Shown piece by piece: positions 32,009 through 42,124 of a stretch of DNA of 64,000 nucleotides. Made by a program: the position numbers and the translations under genes. Numbering within the stretch: the stretch's first letter is position 1; each line of letters opens with the position of its first letter. This DNA is from Bemisia tabaci (Eukaryota; Arthropoda; Insecta; Hemiptera; Aleyrodidae). The notes under the pieces are model-generated. The model made no database searches and was not told the origin of the DNA. It saw only the letters and a program-made list of their open reading frames with translations. The stretch covers positions 70,427,660 to 70,491,659 of the forward strand of contig NC_092793.1 in assembly GCF_918797505.1 (NCBI RefSeq), read 5' to 3'.

Positions 32009-32976
32009 AAACAGGAAATATCGATGATCGGCCGACGATCGAGGCCGATGAGAATTTGTTTAACTTTGTAACAAGGTCCACTATGAGAAGCTCAGAATCC
32101 TAGGAGAATGAATAATCTGTTAATCAATGTTCCTGGGATGCATTTGTATTTTCTAACTACCTGCTGAAATTTCCACACCTCGCTTTGAAAAGTGATGCTT
32201 TTGATAAATTGCAGCAAATGACACAACTGAATTACAAAAATGAGGCTAATTTGTAAAAATAGTGGGTTTTCAGAACTTTATAATTATACTGTGTGACACG
32301 TCAGTAGATAACATCCATCCCGAAAAAAAATGTTTGAGGTAAACATTTGTTTATTCATCACTGATTTATTCCTTTCTTTAAATGATAACATTTATCAGAC
32401 ATATAGGGTGTCCAAGACCACCCGCACCAGGCCTTTCTGTCGGTTAGTTTAGGTCATGCGAAGTCAGGGACCACGGGGTTGAATAGAGAATAGGGGTTGA
32501 CTGAGGAATCCAAATTTCATGGTCCCGAAACCCCCCAGCCCTCCTGGGGGGGGGGGGGGGGGGGGAGAGTCACCATCTTAAGAGTCGCGGTTCCCGATAG
32601 AATTGCGATTCGATTGCCTTAAAATTGAAATGTGCGGAAAACTTCACGTAAAACTGATCCCTAAAAATCCGAAATAGGTCCTTTTTAGGCCCAGAAATGA
32701 TTTCTTATCGAGGGGGACATTGATCATTGGCCCCCTCCATAATTCCCTTTTCGTCGCTAAATTGACGTGGATTCCCCGAAAAAAGATGGTACCCCACGTA
32801 ATCGACCCCAAGGAACCGATTTTCATGATCCCGAAGCACCTCTTGTAACCTCTTAGAGGGTAAACGGGAGGGGGGTGGGGCACAGTTTCAAAAGTCAAGG
32901 CTCCCTTCCGAATCGCAAATTGATGGCATCCAAATTGAAAAATGCAACCACTTGAAACTTTAATTGACGCTTGAGG

Positions 32977-33869
32977 CAGGGCCGGATTGACTTGCTTGCC
33001 GCCCATGGGCCGCCCGTATTTTGCCGCCCCCTTCTCATTCGTTTTGAAACATCAATAAAAACCATCAAGTGAACGTGCCGGAGGAGGAGGGGTGTACAAG
33101 ACGCGTTTACTCGTGATGGACACATTTTTTGCGAGAGCCCCGTCAACTTGGCGCGAAAGTTAAGTTCCGTAAACCTATCTCTGTGTGGATAAGGCCTTCG
33201 ATTTACAAGAGATGAACGAAAATATTATGAAAACACAAACATAAATGTGCTTTAATAATTTTAACTTCCGCCGCCGCGCCTCGCTGATTGCACCGTGTTT
33301 GGCGCAATGCGAGAAGTATTCCTACAGTCTTGTAGGCGCTATGCTTTTCACGCCGCCCGCTGCTGACCGCAGCGACCGCACTATCTTTGACGCAATGCGT
33401 GAAGTATTCATGCAGTCTTGTAGGCGCTATGCGTTTCACGCCGCCCACTGCTGACCGCAGCGACCGCACTATCTTTGACGCAATGCGTGAAGTATTCATG
33501 CAGTCTTGTAGGCGCTAATATGTGTTACATGCCGACCGCTGCGCCGCGCCGTGGGTTTCTCCTGTTATCTCAAGTTCTCGTCATCATTGCTCTCTGCACC
33601 GCGCCGTTCCAGGCCAAATTTCGTGTTCGGTTTCTCTCTTATAGTCTTAACTCGACTAATTAAAGGTGCTGTCTATTGTATCACAGGAAGACGACAAAAT
33701 TAGAGATATATTCTCGGGAAATGAGAGATTTTGTCATATTTTTTCGTTTGTAATTTTTTCTCTGAATCCGATCTTTCCTTACAGCTATATTTAGAGAAAT
33801 TGCAAAATTTGCCGCCCCCTGAATTTACCGCCATGGGCCGCATGTGGCCATCCCCTTAATCCGGTCCTG
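32977..33869. mobile_element. Family G hAT element, copy 2
   Basis: Ends CAGGGCCGGATTGACTTG and TTAATCCGGTCCTG, flanked by a perfect 8-bp duplication GCTTGAGG (32969-32976 and 33870-33877). It is inverted relative to copy 1 and lacks the K insertion, preserving the empty site. The 893-bp interior carries the G-family minisatellite and no transposase frame. Confidence 0.9.
33300..33525. repeat. Minisatellite inside family G copy 2, period 88-89 bp
   Basis: TGTAGGCGCTATGC recurs at about 33331, 33419 and 33507 with GTGAAGTATTCATGCAGTCT preceding it and CCGCAGCGACCGCACTATC between units. Units two and three are nearly identical, so the array has been recently homogenised relative to copy 1. Confidence 0.85.
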
Positions 33870-34387
33870 GCTTGAGGGTTTAAATTGATCCAATCTATGC
33901 CCAAAAGTTTCCCCCTGAAGAGAGGACCGATGTCCCCTCCACAAATTTCTCAGTGCTCGCAAAACTGACGTAAATTCTGCGCGGTAAAAAATGGTATGCT
34001 AGAGAACTAAATCAAGGAATTTGAATTTTTCCCCCGAACTTCGAAGCTCTAAAGCTTTCCCGCTTGTTTTCAAATCAGACTCCAGAGTCGGAGCAGGGCT
34101 CGAACGTGACAGGATTTTTAGTGAAAGCTGACAACGATGATGAGCGCGCGCAAATGCCCAGCTAATTAACCCGTGCACTTTGTCACACGCCGTGAACGTC
34201 GAGTCGAGCGAGAAAACTTGTTAGCTGCAAAGTGCATCGAGCACCGAGTCTGCATTCAGCTTGATGCCAGTGCACTGTGCACTCTGTACTGGGTCCCAAC
34301 CTCCCCATTGTGTAGTAATAACAGGTCCACTCGCCGTACGTATACTATTTGCCGATCCCACTGTGAATCCCTTCTCCCTTACCTATA

Positions 34388-34811
34388 CTGCCGTGCTAAG
34401 GGAAAACGCCGTATGCAGTGGCGTGGCATGAATGATTGACTATCGATTTTTCCCCATTTGAATTCGTGGTATAGAATCGATTATTAAGGTGTTCGCTGCG
34501 AACACCATGTTAATCGATCCTTTTCCATAGGTTTAAATGACAGATCAATCGATATATCGAAAATCACGCCACGCCACTGGCCGTATGAACCTTTAGGCGT
34601 TGCCAAATTTCCTTTGATAAAACACGAATCTCCTGGTAAACTTATGAATATTATCCTTCCAATTTTTCAGATAATTTTGTTCCCAATTTCGACTAAAGTC
34701 CCAGAAAATTTCAAAGAAAAATATTTATAACTTTCCTCAAAAATAAACATTTAACTGAAGGAAATTTGGCAACTCTCGAATGTGCACACGGCGTTTTCCT
34801 TAGCACGGCAG
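34388..34811. mobile_element. Family B MITE interrupted by a family C element
   Basis: Ends CTGCCGTGCTAAGGGAAAAC and CCTTAGCACGGCAG, flanked by TATA on both sides. A family C element with an 8-bp duplication of the family B sequence GCCGTATG lies at 34416-34580. Excluding it, the B element is about 251 bp. Confidence 0.9.
34416..34580. mobile_element. Family C hAT MITE nested in family B
   Basis: Ends CAGTGGCGTGGCATGAATG and ATCACGCCACGCCACTG, 165 bp. Flanks are GCCGTATG at 34408-34415 and 34581-34588, a perfect 8-bp target duplication; the uninterrupted family B copies have GCCGTATG once. The central palindrome GGTGTTCGCTGCGAACACC is perfect here. Confidence 0.95.
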
Positions 34812-35162
34812 TATAGATCATCTCCTCATTCAGAGACGTATTCGTAGTCGTTCCTTAAACGAACTGGTTATTTTCAAAATCACGTAAGAGCCAATCTCTG
34901 TTTTGGTGGTAAAGGGGTTGCTTCTTCTTTGTTTTCTGGTATAATCAATCAGGGCTGATTTTAAAATAGCCCTCTAAAAGGACATCCATTGTTTGGAATT
35001 CGATGATTGTCAACAAAGCGAATAAAACGGGGTTTCTTGTCTTTCTCACATTCGCAATTTTGGCGCTTATGTGAATTGGAAAATAATTGGTTCAAACATC
35101 TCTTTCCTCAGGTGGACCCCTTTGGTTTACATTAAGAAAAGTTCAATGAGATCCTTAACATA

Positions 35163-35795
35163 GCTCATGGAAGGAAAATGGGCCTGTTGCTCTTAAGAGA
35201 TACAGCCAAGTGAGCAGAAATTTTGCATGTCTGATTTCACGAAAATCACGTTGAGCACATCAAAAAGTCTGCAATGTCTAGCGCGATCTCTACGTATTTG
35301 TAACACCCTTTTTCAAGTATACCGCGTCTGCGGGCAGTTTTCTAAACAGGCAGATACTCAGGTTTGCCCAGAGGGAGACTCGATAAAACCTAGCCTAAAT
35401 AAACGAACAGTCTCGAGATCTGTTAAAACATTCCTCGTGTAAGATTTCAATCGATTTAAAGTTTTTGTTTTTGCGAAAAGAGAGAAACAAATACCAGAAC
35501 ACGAATATAATCATACACCAGAAAAAGTTTGCAAAATTAATTGTTTGTTCATTTAGGCTAGTTTCTCTCTGGGCAAGCCTGACCGTCGGCCACTAAGGAA
35601 GACTGCCCGCAGACCCGGTGAATTCGAAAATGTGCGTTACAAAATACGCAGATTGCGCTAGTGGTACATTTCAAACTTGTTTGATGTGACCAACGTAATT
35701 TTCGAGGGATTTTACAACTGGAGAAGTCTTGGCCACAGTTACTTGGCCCTATCTCCTGCATGTAATAGACCCATTTTGAAAACCTCCAGTGAAAC
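35163..35795. mobile_element. Family J long inverted-repeat element (about 630 bp)
   Basis: A left arm of about 200 bases (for example TATACCGCGTCTGCGGGCAG and CAGGTTTGCCCAGAGGGAGA) is the imperfect inverse of the right arm (CTGCCCGCAGACCCGGTG and TCTCTCTGGGCAAGCCTGAC). The two short frames across the arms encode similar peptides only because they are the two arms. The central 180 bases are AT-rich. Ends are approximate and no duplication is clear. Confidence 0.7.
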
Positions 35796-35799
35796 TCAA

Positions 35800-36925
35800 C
35801 AGTATAACTTTAAAAATGGGTCTTAGAAAGAAACGACATTAATTTATTGCCACAAAAAATAAAAAAAAATAGGAAAAAAATTATTGCGAGTTTTTCCAAT
35901 AATTTTAAGGTAATCATAAAATTTTTTCTTCATGGATGGGTGTGTGGGTGGTAAACACGGGGAATATTATTTTTCTCACCGATCCAAATTGGGTCCGTTG
36001 AAATATTAGCAGTAGCGGATTTTGCAACACAGGAAGACTCAAGGTTATTTCTGAAAATGATTTATATTCTACCCAGGAAAAAGTGAAAATGAACCGTGTC
36101 TTAAGTAAAACACTTGAGCCACTGTAATCAGAGGCTTGCATGTTGCGGGAGGAAGCGAATATAGAATGAGCAAAATATGGCGCATACAGCATGCAACAGT
36201 TGAATTAGAAATAAATATTTATGTGAAAACAGATGACCTCCAATTCATACTTTTAATAATTAGGTTTCGTATTGCATGGGTAGCGCGACGCAGGTAAGTA
36301 GATAATACAATAATTACCCACCTTAAAAAGGTTATAATTTTCACATGAATCAAATGTAAGCATATACGAACTCAGCATTGACCCCACTTAGAAGTAGTCA
36401 CGGCATTGTGAATTCTTTTTTTTCTTCTATGCTTTTAAATTATCTGAAGCTCTGGGTGAAGTTAAAGTGAACTAAGCCACTAAGTTTGACAAAAATAGCA
36501 GTTTCATTTTCTAAACAAATAGCATTTTGCGTATTTTCTTAAAGTAAAGTAAAAATGAGAGCATACTGAACGATTTCGAAGTGCTGAAGCTCAAGGAGAG
36601 TATCTATGGGTAGAAACTGCCAATTTAATAGGAATGTAGTATCGAAAAGCTGTGTCGCTCTCCGATTGGTCAGCGAGTATTCCCTTTTACATAGAGGCCA
36701 TTGGTCTAAATTTAGCCAACCAAGATGGCGACATAGATTTACGGTTTTCGCAATAAGTTCAAGGCAAACTTTTATGGTTCATTCTGCCAATCAATTATAT
36801 TTTTCCTGCAGGCACGGAGTCAGGATTTTGATCAAGTTTTCTAGGAAATTCGTCTTCAATTGGAAGAAATTTGGCAACTCTCGTATGTTCATGCGACGTT
36901 TCCCTAACCGCTTCAGAACTGATAT
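35800..36925. other. Non-coding stretch
   Basis: AT-rich sequence. The frame opening at 36606 is assembled from unrelated repeat pieces: a family B-like arm (AATTTGGCAACTCTCG near 36870) and the foldback family from 36930. Confidence 0.5.
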
Positions 36926-36929
36926 CCAA

Positions 36930-37305
36930 GCAGAGGGCAATGATATCGGTAATAACGCCTTGACGCAACTATTCGTGCTTTGTGGATATCCGTGTTGCAT
37001 CCTAAAAATTGAAGGCGCTCCTTTCCAGCCCAAGCAGCAGTGCTCACACCAATACGTGACTCGGTATGGCGTTGAGATGTAATACCCTGATCTATGTGCT
37101 GTTGAATTGTTATCGACGGTCGATAAATCCCTTCCTTAGCAGTGTTATCTATCGATCAAAATCGTTGGATAACGGTTCATTCCGGCGTACCACTCACTTT
37201 TGCGTGCACTGCTTCATGGACCAGAAAGATCGGAGCGCCTTCGATTTTTTCACATGCAACACGCGCGTTTGTAGAGTACGAATAGTCGTATCAAGGCGTT
37301 CCTAT
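36930..37305. mobile_element. Small foldback element related to the 39.7-42.9 kb element
   Basis: The left arm contains CGCCTTGACGCAACTATTCG and GAAGGCGCTCC; the right arm contains GGAGCGCCTTCG and GAATAGTCGTATCAAGGCG, imperfect inverses separated by about 200 bp. The shared core ACAACTATTCGTACTTGATG-like / its inverse links it to the large foldback element and to the tandem copies near 62.6 kb. Confidence 0.6.
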
Positions 37306-37487
37306 CAATATCATTTAAGTGCGTTGCTTATGTTGATTGAGATATTAGCTTCCAGAGCCCTGCCGCGTCCTATTCTACCTGAGTGCCGTTTACAAAATAA
37401 AATTGAAAAATTTCCTCATTAAAACATGCTAAAATTCGACATTCTTCGGTTCAAAAACAACTTTAATTGATCTTTTTTTATTTGATG

Positions 37488-37589
37488 AGGCACAATTTCA
37501 TCAGTTGATGTTACTTGAGGATTAAAGACTGTTGTTAACACGACGATTTAGAGATCGGTTGGGATATCGGTTGATGACATTGTGCCCCA
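37488..37589. mobile_element. Small inverted-repeat element (about 100 bp)
   Basis: GAGGCACAATTTCATCAGTTG on the left is the imperfect inverse of GGTTGATGACATTGTGCCCC on the right. No second copy is seen. Confidence 0.45.
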
Positions 37590-37599
37590 GAAAATGAAA

Positions 37600-38680
37600 A
37601 GGAAACTGAACTTTTTTTTCATTGACGAACTTCAAAATTTCGACGAAGTATTGGGGAAAAATTCATCAAATCCAACAAATGCACGCAATATTTTGTATAA
37701 GATATTGCAATAAATGCAAAAGGCTGTTTTTCAAATATGCGTGATTGTTTAGGAGTGCATCACGTCATTTTATTTTTACTAGTTAAAAGATAGGAACCTA
37801 CATATGAATGTTCCTTTTGAGTATTTTGGCGCAGGGTCCATTATCCCAAAGATCGTCTAGTACAGAAAAAAAAAACCATAGAATCTGCCAAACTTTTTTT
37901 CGGAAAAGTTTAAGACAGTTAACGCACCATTTGAAAAAAGCAACTTTCCTCGGTGCAATTTCACATTTGCAGCATTGCAAAACTCCGACTTGATTGACAC
38001 GTCACTTCCCACGCCTCGTGGCGTCGCCATACCACAGTGACAGGAGAGCGAAGAAAAAATCAAAGGCATTTTATTTATTTCTCCCCGACTCACAATCAAC
38101 CTCACCCCAGCGCGACGTAGCGGGCGGAGTGTAGCGAGGAGTGGCAGCGGGAAGGAGGGGGGGAAGGCGGGGAGAGGGGGCTCCATCGAAAACAGAATGT
38201 AAAAACTGTAAACTAGAGGCAGTGCAAATAAAAAGAAGTGTGCGAAGAGTGAAGGAGCACGCGGAAAGTGCATAAATCTACGGGGGAGCGGAGGGGCGAG
38301 GCGGGGGCCGAGACAAAGTCTATGATAAGCAAGGTTCGGGCTGCATTCCAGATACATGTACCGGGAAAGCCCTTCGCAGCCCCCTCCTCCCCCCTCCCCA
38401 CCTGGGGGCGAAACCACGCGCGGCAGCCATTCAACGCGATCTAAAGGGAACGGGCAGACAAGCAGACGAGCCGGGATGCTGCTCCGGACCGCGAAGCCGA
38501 GAGAACGGTCCAGCCATTCTGGCTTCACCAACTGGATCCCCCCGTGCTAAAACCCAACGTCTCCGCTATCTGATGACCCCTAGAATACAAGCATCCTTAC
38601 GGAGCTCATAGCTCAACAGGGACAGGACTTGTTAGAGTTTAACATGGCCGGATTCATACTGCCCACCGCGATCAGATCGC
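37600..38680. other. Non-coding stretch with a GC-rich block
   Basis: GC-rich sequence from about 38100 to 38540 with long overlapping frames on both strands. None shows a domain; the reverse-strand frame of 224 codons is proline- and leucine-rich in a manner expected from composition. Confidence 0.45.
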
Positions 38681-38686
38681 TCAGTT

Positions 38687-38809
38687 GGACGTATTATCTG
38701 TCAAACGGAACTATGTGCATGAAGACATGACCCCTGAGACCCATAAGAATTTATGCATGACAGGGCTCATGTCGTGATGCACATAGTTCCGTTTGGCAGA
38801 AATACGTCC
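38687..38809. mobile_element. Family E palindromic MITE, copy 3 (loop inverted)
   Basis: Ends GGACGTATTATCTGTC and GGCAGAAATACGTCC, about 123 bp, with AGTT on both flanks. The loop (CATGACCCCTGAGACCCATA) is in the opposite orientation to copies 1 and 2. Confidence 0.9.
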
Positions 38810-39716
38810 AGTTCATCAAACGGCTAATCCCGAGAGTTTGCATGCCATCCTCGTTCCCTCCCACTCCCGCCGCCCCCTCCCACCTCCCCGACCGGACATA
38901 TTCGTCCGCTGTTGTCAATTGCTGGGATGTTAATAATCCAATAATTAATATTGATTTAGTACTCATTATGTAGGGTCACGTGTTACTACGATTTCTTTCG
39001 GGTTGCGTGTGAAAATGGCGGATCCTTATCGGGGCTCATAAATAAGTATCCCGCGGATGGAGCCCGGGAAAGGTGAGGTGGTAGTCCTGGAGGAAGAGGG
39101 GGGTGGGGGGGGCCGCCGACCGCATGGGCTCGACCTCTTAAAAATGAAATGCTTAATTAAGACCTATCAAATCTCGACTCCACCGCCGGAGAGAGTGGCG
39201 TGTTCCTTGAGGTGCGATCTTCTCCTCCTTCGGCTACCACTTACTTATGTTCTGGATGTAAGCGTTTATCTTGATTCGCGTGAAAATCTTGGCGTAAAAC
39301 GAAAAATTAAAGCGGGGAAATTCAATTAAAGAAGGTTCGCGTACAGATTACAGAGGCGAGGTCCGTCGTTTCGTTTTCGTCGCTCGCCGATCGTTAACTT
39401 AGGGTTTAGACGGAAGGTCACAACAGCTAATGCCGTTGGTGCCGTTCAGGAACGATTCATTTCAGCTGAGTGAAATGCCTTTGAGAGAGGCGAAATTTGC
39501 ATCGGCGGAGGGAGGGAAACTTTAAAATTCTCAAATATGCCACTACGTCAGACAAAATTATTGGACAAAAGTTCAAATTTCAAGTGTAATAGTTTCTCTA
39601 AGTTTCAGCGGAAAAAAAGAGGTAAACAGGAGCTGATAATAATGGCGAAAGTTTCGCCTGTTCCCCCATAATAATATTAAGATAAGTTACTGGGAAATGT
39701 TAAGCTCCAGTTGCGT
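38810..39716. other. Non-coding stretch
   Basis: Contains a G-rich patch near 39080-39115. The 90-codon frame opening at 39057 has no recognisable feature. Confidence 0.45.
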
Positions 39717-40300
39717 TTTGAAATAAAGCGAGGGAAAGGATGCGCGTTAACGACGGCGCAGAGATACAACTATTCGTACTTGATGGACGTCCGTGCTGCA
39801 GCATCTGATAAACTGAAGGCGCGATGACGCGAAGCGTGAGCTCTCCATGCTCTGCTACATGCTGTCAATGAGATGTCGCTCAGATTTGGGAGAAAAGGTA
39901 AAAAAGAGGCCCGGACACATCTCTCCTACCTTCGGCTGTGTTACTCACGTAGTGCTTGAAGCATCATCACGAATAAGACAAACGCAAACAAACACAATAT
40001 GGAAATAAAGCGAGGGAAGGGTGCGCGTTAACGACGGCGCAAACATACAACTATTCGTACTTGATGGACGTCCGTGCTGCATCTGAAAAATTGAAGGCGC
40101 GATGACGCGAAGCGTGAGCTCTCAATGCTCTGCTATATACTGTCAATGAGGTGTCGCTCAGATTGTGGAAAAAAGTTAAAAAAGAGGCCCGAATAGTCTT
40201 TTCTGTCTTTGGTTGTGTTGATACTCGTTCTTTCTTCTTTTTTCAGGTTCTTGTCTGATTCTTTTTAGGATGGATTTGCAGACCCACGTCTTAAGCTCGG
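39717..40300. repeat. Left arm of the family F element, two direct monomers
   Basis: AAATAAAGCGAGGGAA starts at 39721 and again at 40003 (period 282), each followed by GCGCGTTAACGACGGCGC, ACAACTATTCGTACTTGATG and AAGGCGCGATGACGCGAAGC. The two monomers differ by a few substitutions. The inner end carries a pyrimidine-rich CTTTCTTCTTTTTTCAG stretch that could serve as a splice acceptor. Confidence 0.85.
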
Positions 40301-40842
40301 CGAGGTATCCTATGATTTTCAATATGGTCACGCCATTGATCCCAAGTTGCGTGTCATCAAAGTGTACATCACCGTGCCATCGTGTGAACGTGTACTCACC
40401 GTGGTACCTGCGGCGAAGAATTTTCTTCCTTAGCTCCTCTAATGATGCTGATCCTCGGGAGCTGTTATACGAACGTAGGGACTGTTACGTTGCACACTCG
40501 AGTTGACCAATCAAATCGATCAGTTGTATCTTGTTTGAGGACACAGCGGAAAAGAAGGAGGAACAGGGGAGAAAAAAGGGGCATTAGGTCTAGAACACAA
40601 TGTGTACATGGGATCACGGATTTGAATGACATACTGTGATGCGCGTCGACATTCCCTTGGAAAGTGGTGAAAACGTGACATCGAGTCGTGGAAAAGACAT
40701 TGGACGGCGAGCTGGTCCTCTGTCACCGCGCTCCTGGTTGTCAGACTTCCACAACTTTCGTTGGAGGCAAACTTCTACATTCGTTCGATTAAACGATTGT
40801 TTCAAAATAGTTCGTTTCTTTACTTTCTCGCCTCTCTTGCAG

Positions 40843-41069
40843 TCAGGAGCGTGTCGATGGCTAATTTCTCCTCTCTGCACCCAACGTCTCGATTAATGAA
40901 CGCTGCTATACGTGCATTGGACCACATTTTGAAATTTGGAACCACAATTCCGGCTCATTGTCAGCCTAGAGGCAACGGATATGCTGTTAGTTTTCCTACC
41001 AATGGAAAGTGTTTATGGAGTGTTTTTTCGGATGAGCCAGAACTTGTAGTTCTTAATCGCAAAATGTAG
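40843..41069 (+). CDS. Exon-like segment inside the family F element (possible captured terminal exon)
   Basis: A good 3' splice-site context (pyrimidine tract then CCTCTCTTGCAG, ending 40842) precedes an open frame ending TAG at 41069. The translation includes MANFSSLHPTSRLMNAAIRA, then LDHILKFGTTIPAHCQPRGN and SFPTNGKCLWSVFSDEPE, a balanced composition that looks coding. The frame also runs upstream without a stop to 40761. I do not recognise the family. Interpretations are a captured host exon, a remnant of an element-encoded gene, or chance. Confidence 0.3.
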
Positions 41070-41110
41070 TCCAATTAAAAAGGAAACCAAAAATTTGGAA
41101 GCTGTTTCCT

Positions 41111-41495
41111 TAGAAGGCGAATATCGGGGAGAGTATGGACAGATCGCTTCATGGAGGGCTTAGGGCCCAAAAGTGCAGCCACCCTTCTAACCAACTTCTA
41201 ACGCTCAAAATTTCACTGCCAGTCTGCAGATTCCAATCCTAACCAAGATGGCTAAGAATGTACATAAATGAGCGTTCTTCCACAAAAATGAGTAAATGTA
41301 TGCAAATCTAAGTCAAATACGTGCTTTATAAACGATGGTTCGTAACAATTGTATTAGGAAATCGCTCTGGATAATTGAAATTCATAGGCTGGCTGCATTT
41401 CTGAGCCCTCATTGTATTCGCGGAGGCATCGGTGAAGGCCTGATGGATTTTCGGAGTTTCACATCTGTCTATACTCTCGTTACATAGGTACTTTA
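41111..41495. mobile_element. Family H element, diverged copy inside family F
   Basis: GGGGAGAGTATGGACAGATCG on the left (in two pieces) and TGTCTATACTCTCGTTACAT with AGGTACTTTA on the right correspond to the ends of the H element at 1334-1741. The internal CTTAGGGCCCAAAAGTG matches CTTAGGACCCAAAAATGG there. The 8-bp flanks no longer match. Confidence 0.6.
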
Positions 41496-41626
41496 GTATC
41501 GGGGTGCGAGCCCTCTTACACCTACCAATTCAATTGCCTTGACATGTTTTCAATGTCCCTGGATGTCATGATTTAAAGAGGAGTGCGGCATCAATGCGTT
41601 GAGTCGGGATCTGAGGCCGCGGATCG

Positions 41627-41767
41627 TCACTTGTCCACCGTGACATTGTCAGGTTGTAGTTGCGCTTGTTGCTGCTGTTCCGCGGGATATTCGATGAATT
41701 CGAACAGGGATCCGTATTTTACGACCTCCCAATTAATGAGCCCTGTATGTCCCTCCCCGGCATCACA
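41627..41767 (-). CDS. Exon-like segment inside the family F element, reverse strand
   Basis: On the reverse strand a TTAG acceptor (41768-41771) is followed by 46 codons and a TGA at 41627-41629. The translation includes GHTGLINWEVVKYGSLFEFI, then EYPAEQQQQAQLQPDNVTVD. The acidic, Q-run C terminus and absence of rare residues look coding. The upstream pyrimidine tract is weak. I do not recognise the family. Together with the forward-strand segment at 40843 it suggests the core of the element carries pieces of genes. Confidence 0.3.
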   Translation of the reverse strand, partial: CDAGEGHTGLINWEVVKYGSLFEFIEYPAEQQQQAQLQPDNVTVDK

Positions 41768-42124
41768 CTAACATCAGCCGCATCACAAACGACATCTCAA
41801 GTTGACGCCATTTCAAAAGCCACTCACTGCCGTGAGCCTTTTCGTGCGGTTTTGCTAAAATTTCTATTCCGAGAAATGGACCAGGTTTTTGTTTACTTAT
41901 TTTTTAGACCAGCAAATTGTGTTTAAGTGAATGAGAATGAGATTTTACTGTGCTAGCGAGAATCACGCTCTCATTTTGGAACGCTTTTATTTTCTCGCCA
42001 TACTCTACACGGCGAAAAAAAAAAATACACGGCTACTCTACTTTACCACGGTCGTATGTCACACGGGATTGCACGGTAGAAACCGCTATTTTCAGGTTCA
42101 AAGTATATGAATCGTAAATAGTAA

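Larger units (their letters stand above)
32515..34080. repeat. Tandem array of about 300-bp units interrupted by a transposon
   Basis: Units start TTTCATGGTCCCGAA (32515), TTTCATGATCCCGAA (32821) and TTGAATTTTTCCCCCGAA (34021), giving periods of 306 and, after subtracting the inserted family G element and its 8-bp duplication, about 300 bp. Shared internal marks include AATTGCGATTCGATTGCC / GAATCGCAAATTGATGGC and GCTAAATTGACGTGGATTCC / GCAAAACTGACGTAAATTCT. Unit 1 also has an 18-G run near 32547. Confidence 0.75.

Noticed and set aside
36606..37082. Forward-strand open frame of 158 codons
   Set aside because: It is pieced together from a family B-like arm and a family F foldback arm, so its codons come from unrelated repeats.
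37857..38531. Reverse-strand open frame of 224 codons
   Set aside because: It lies in GC-rich sequence with overlapping frames on both strands, and its proline/leucine-rich translation matches no recognisable fold.
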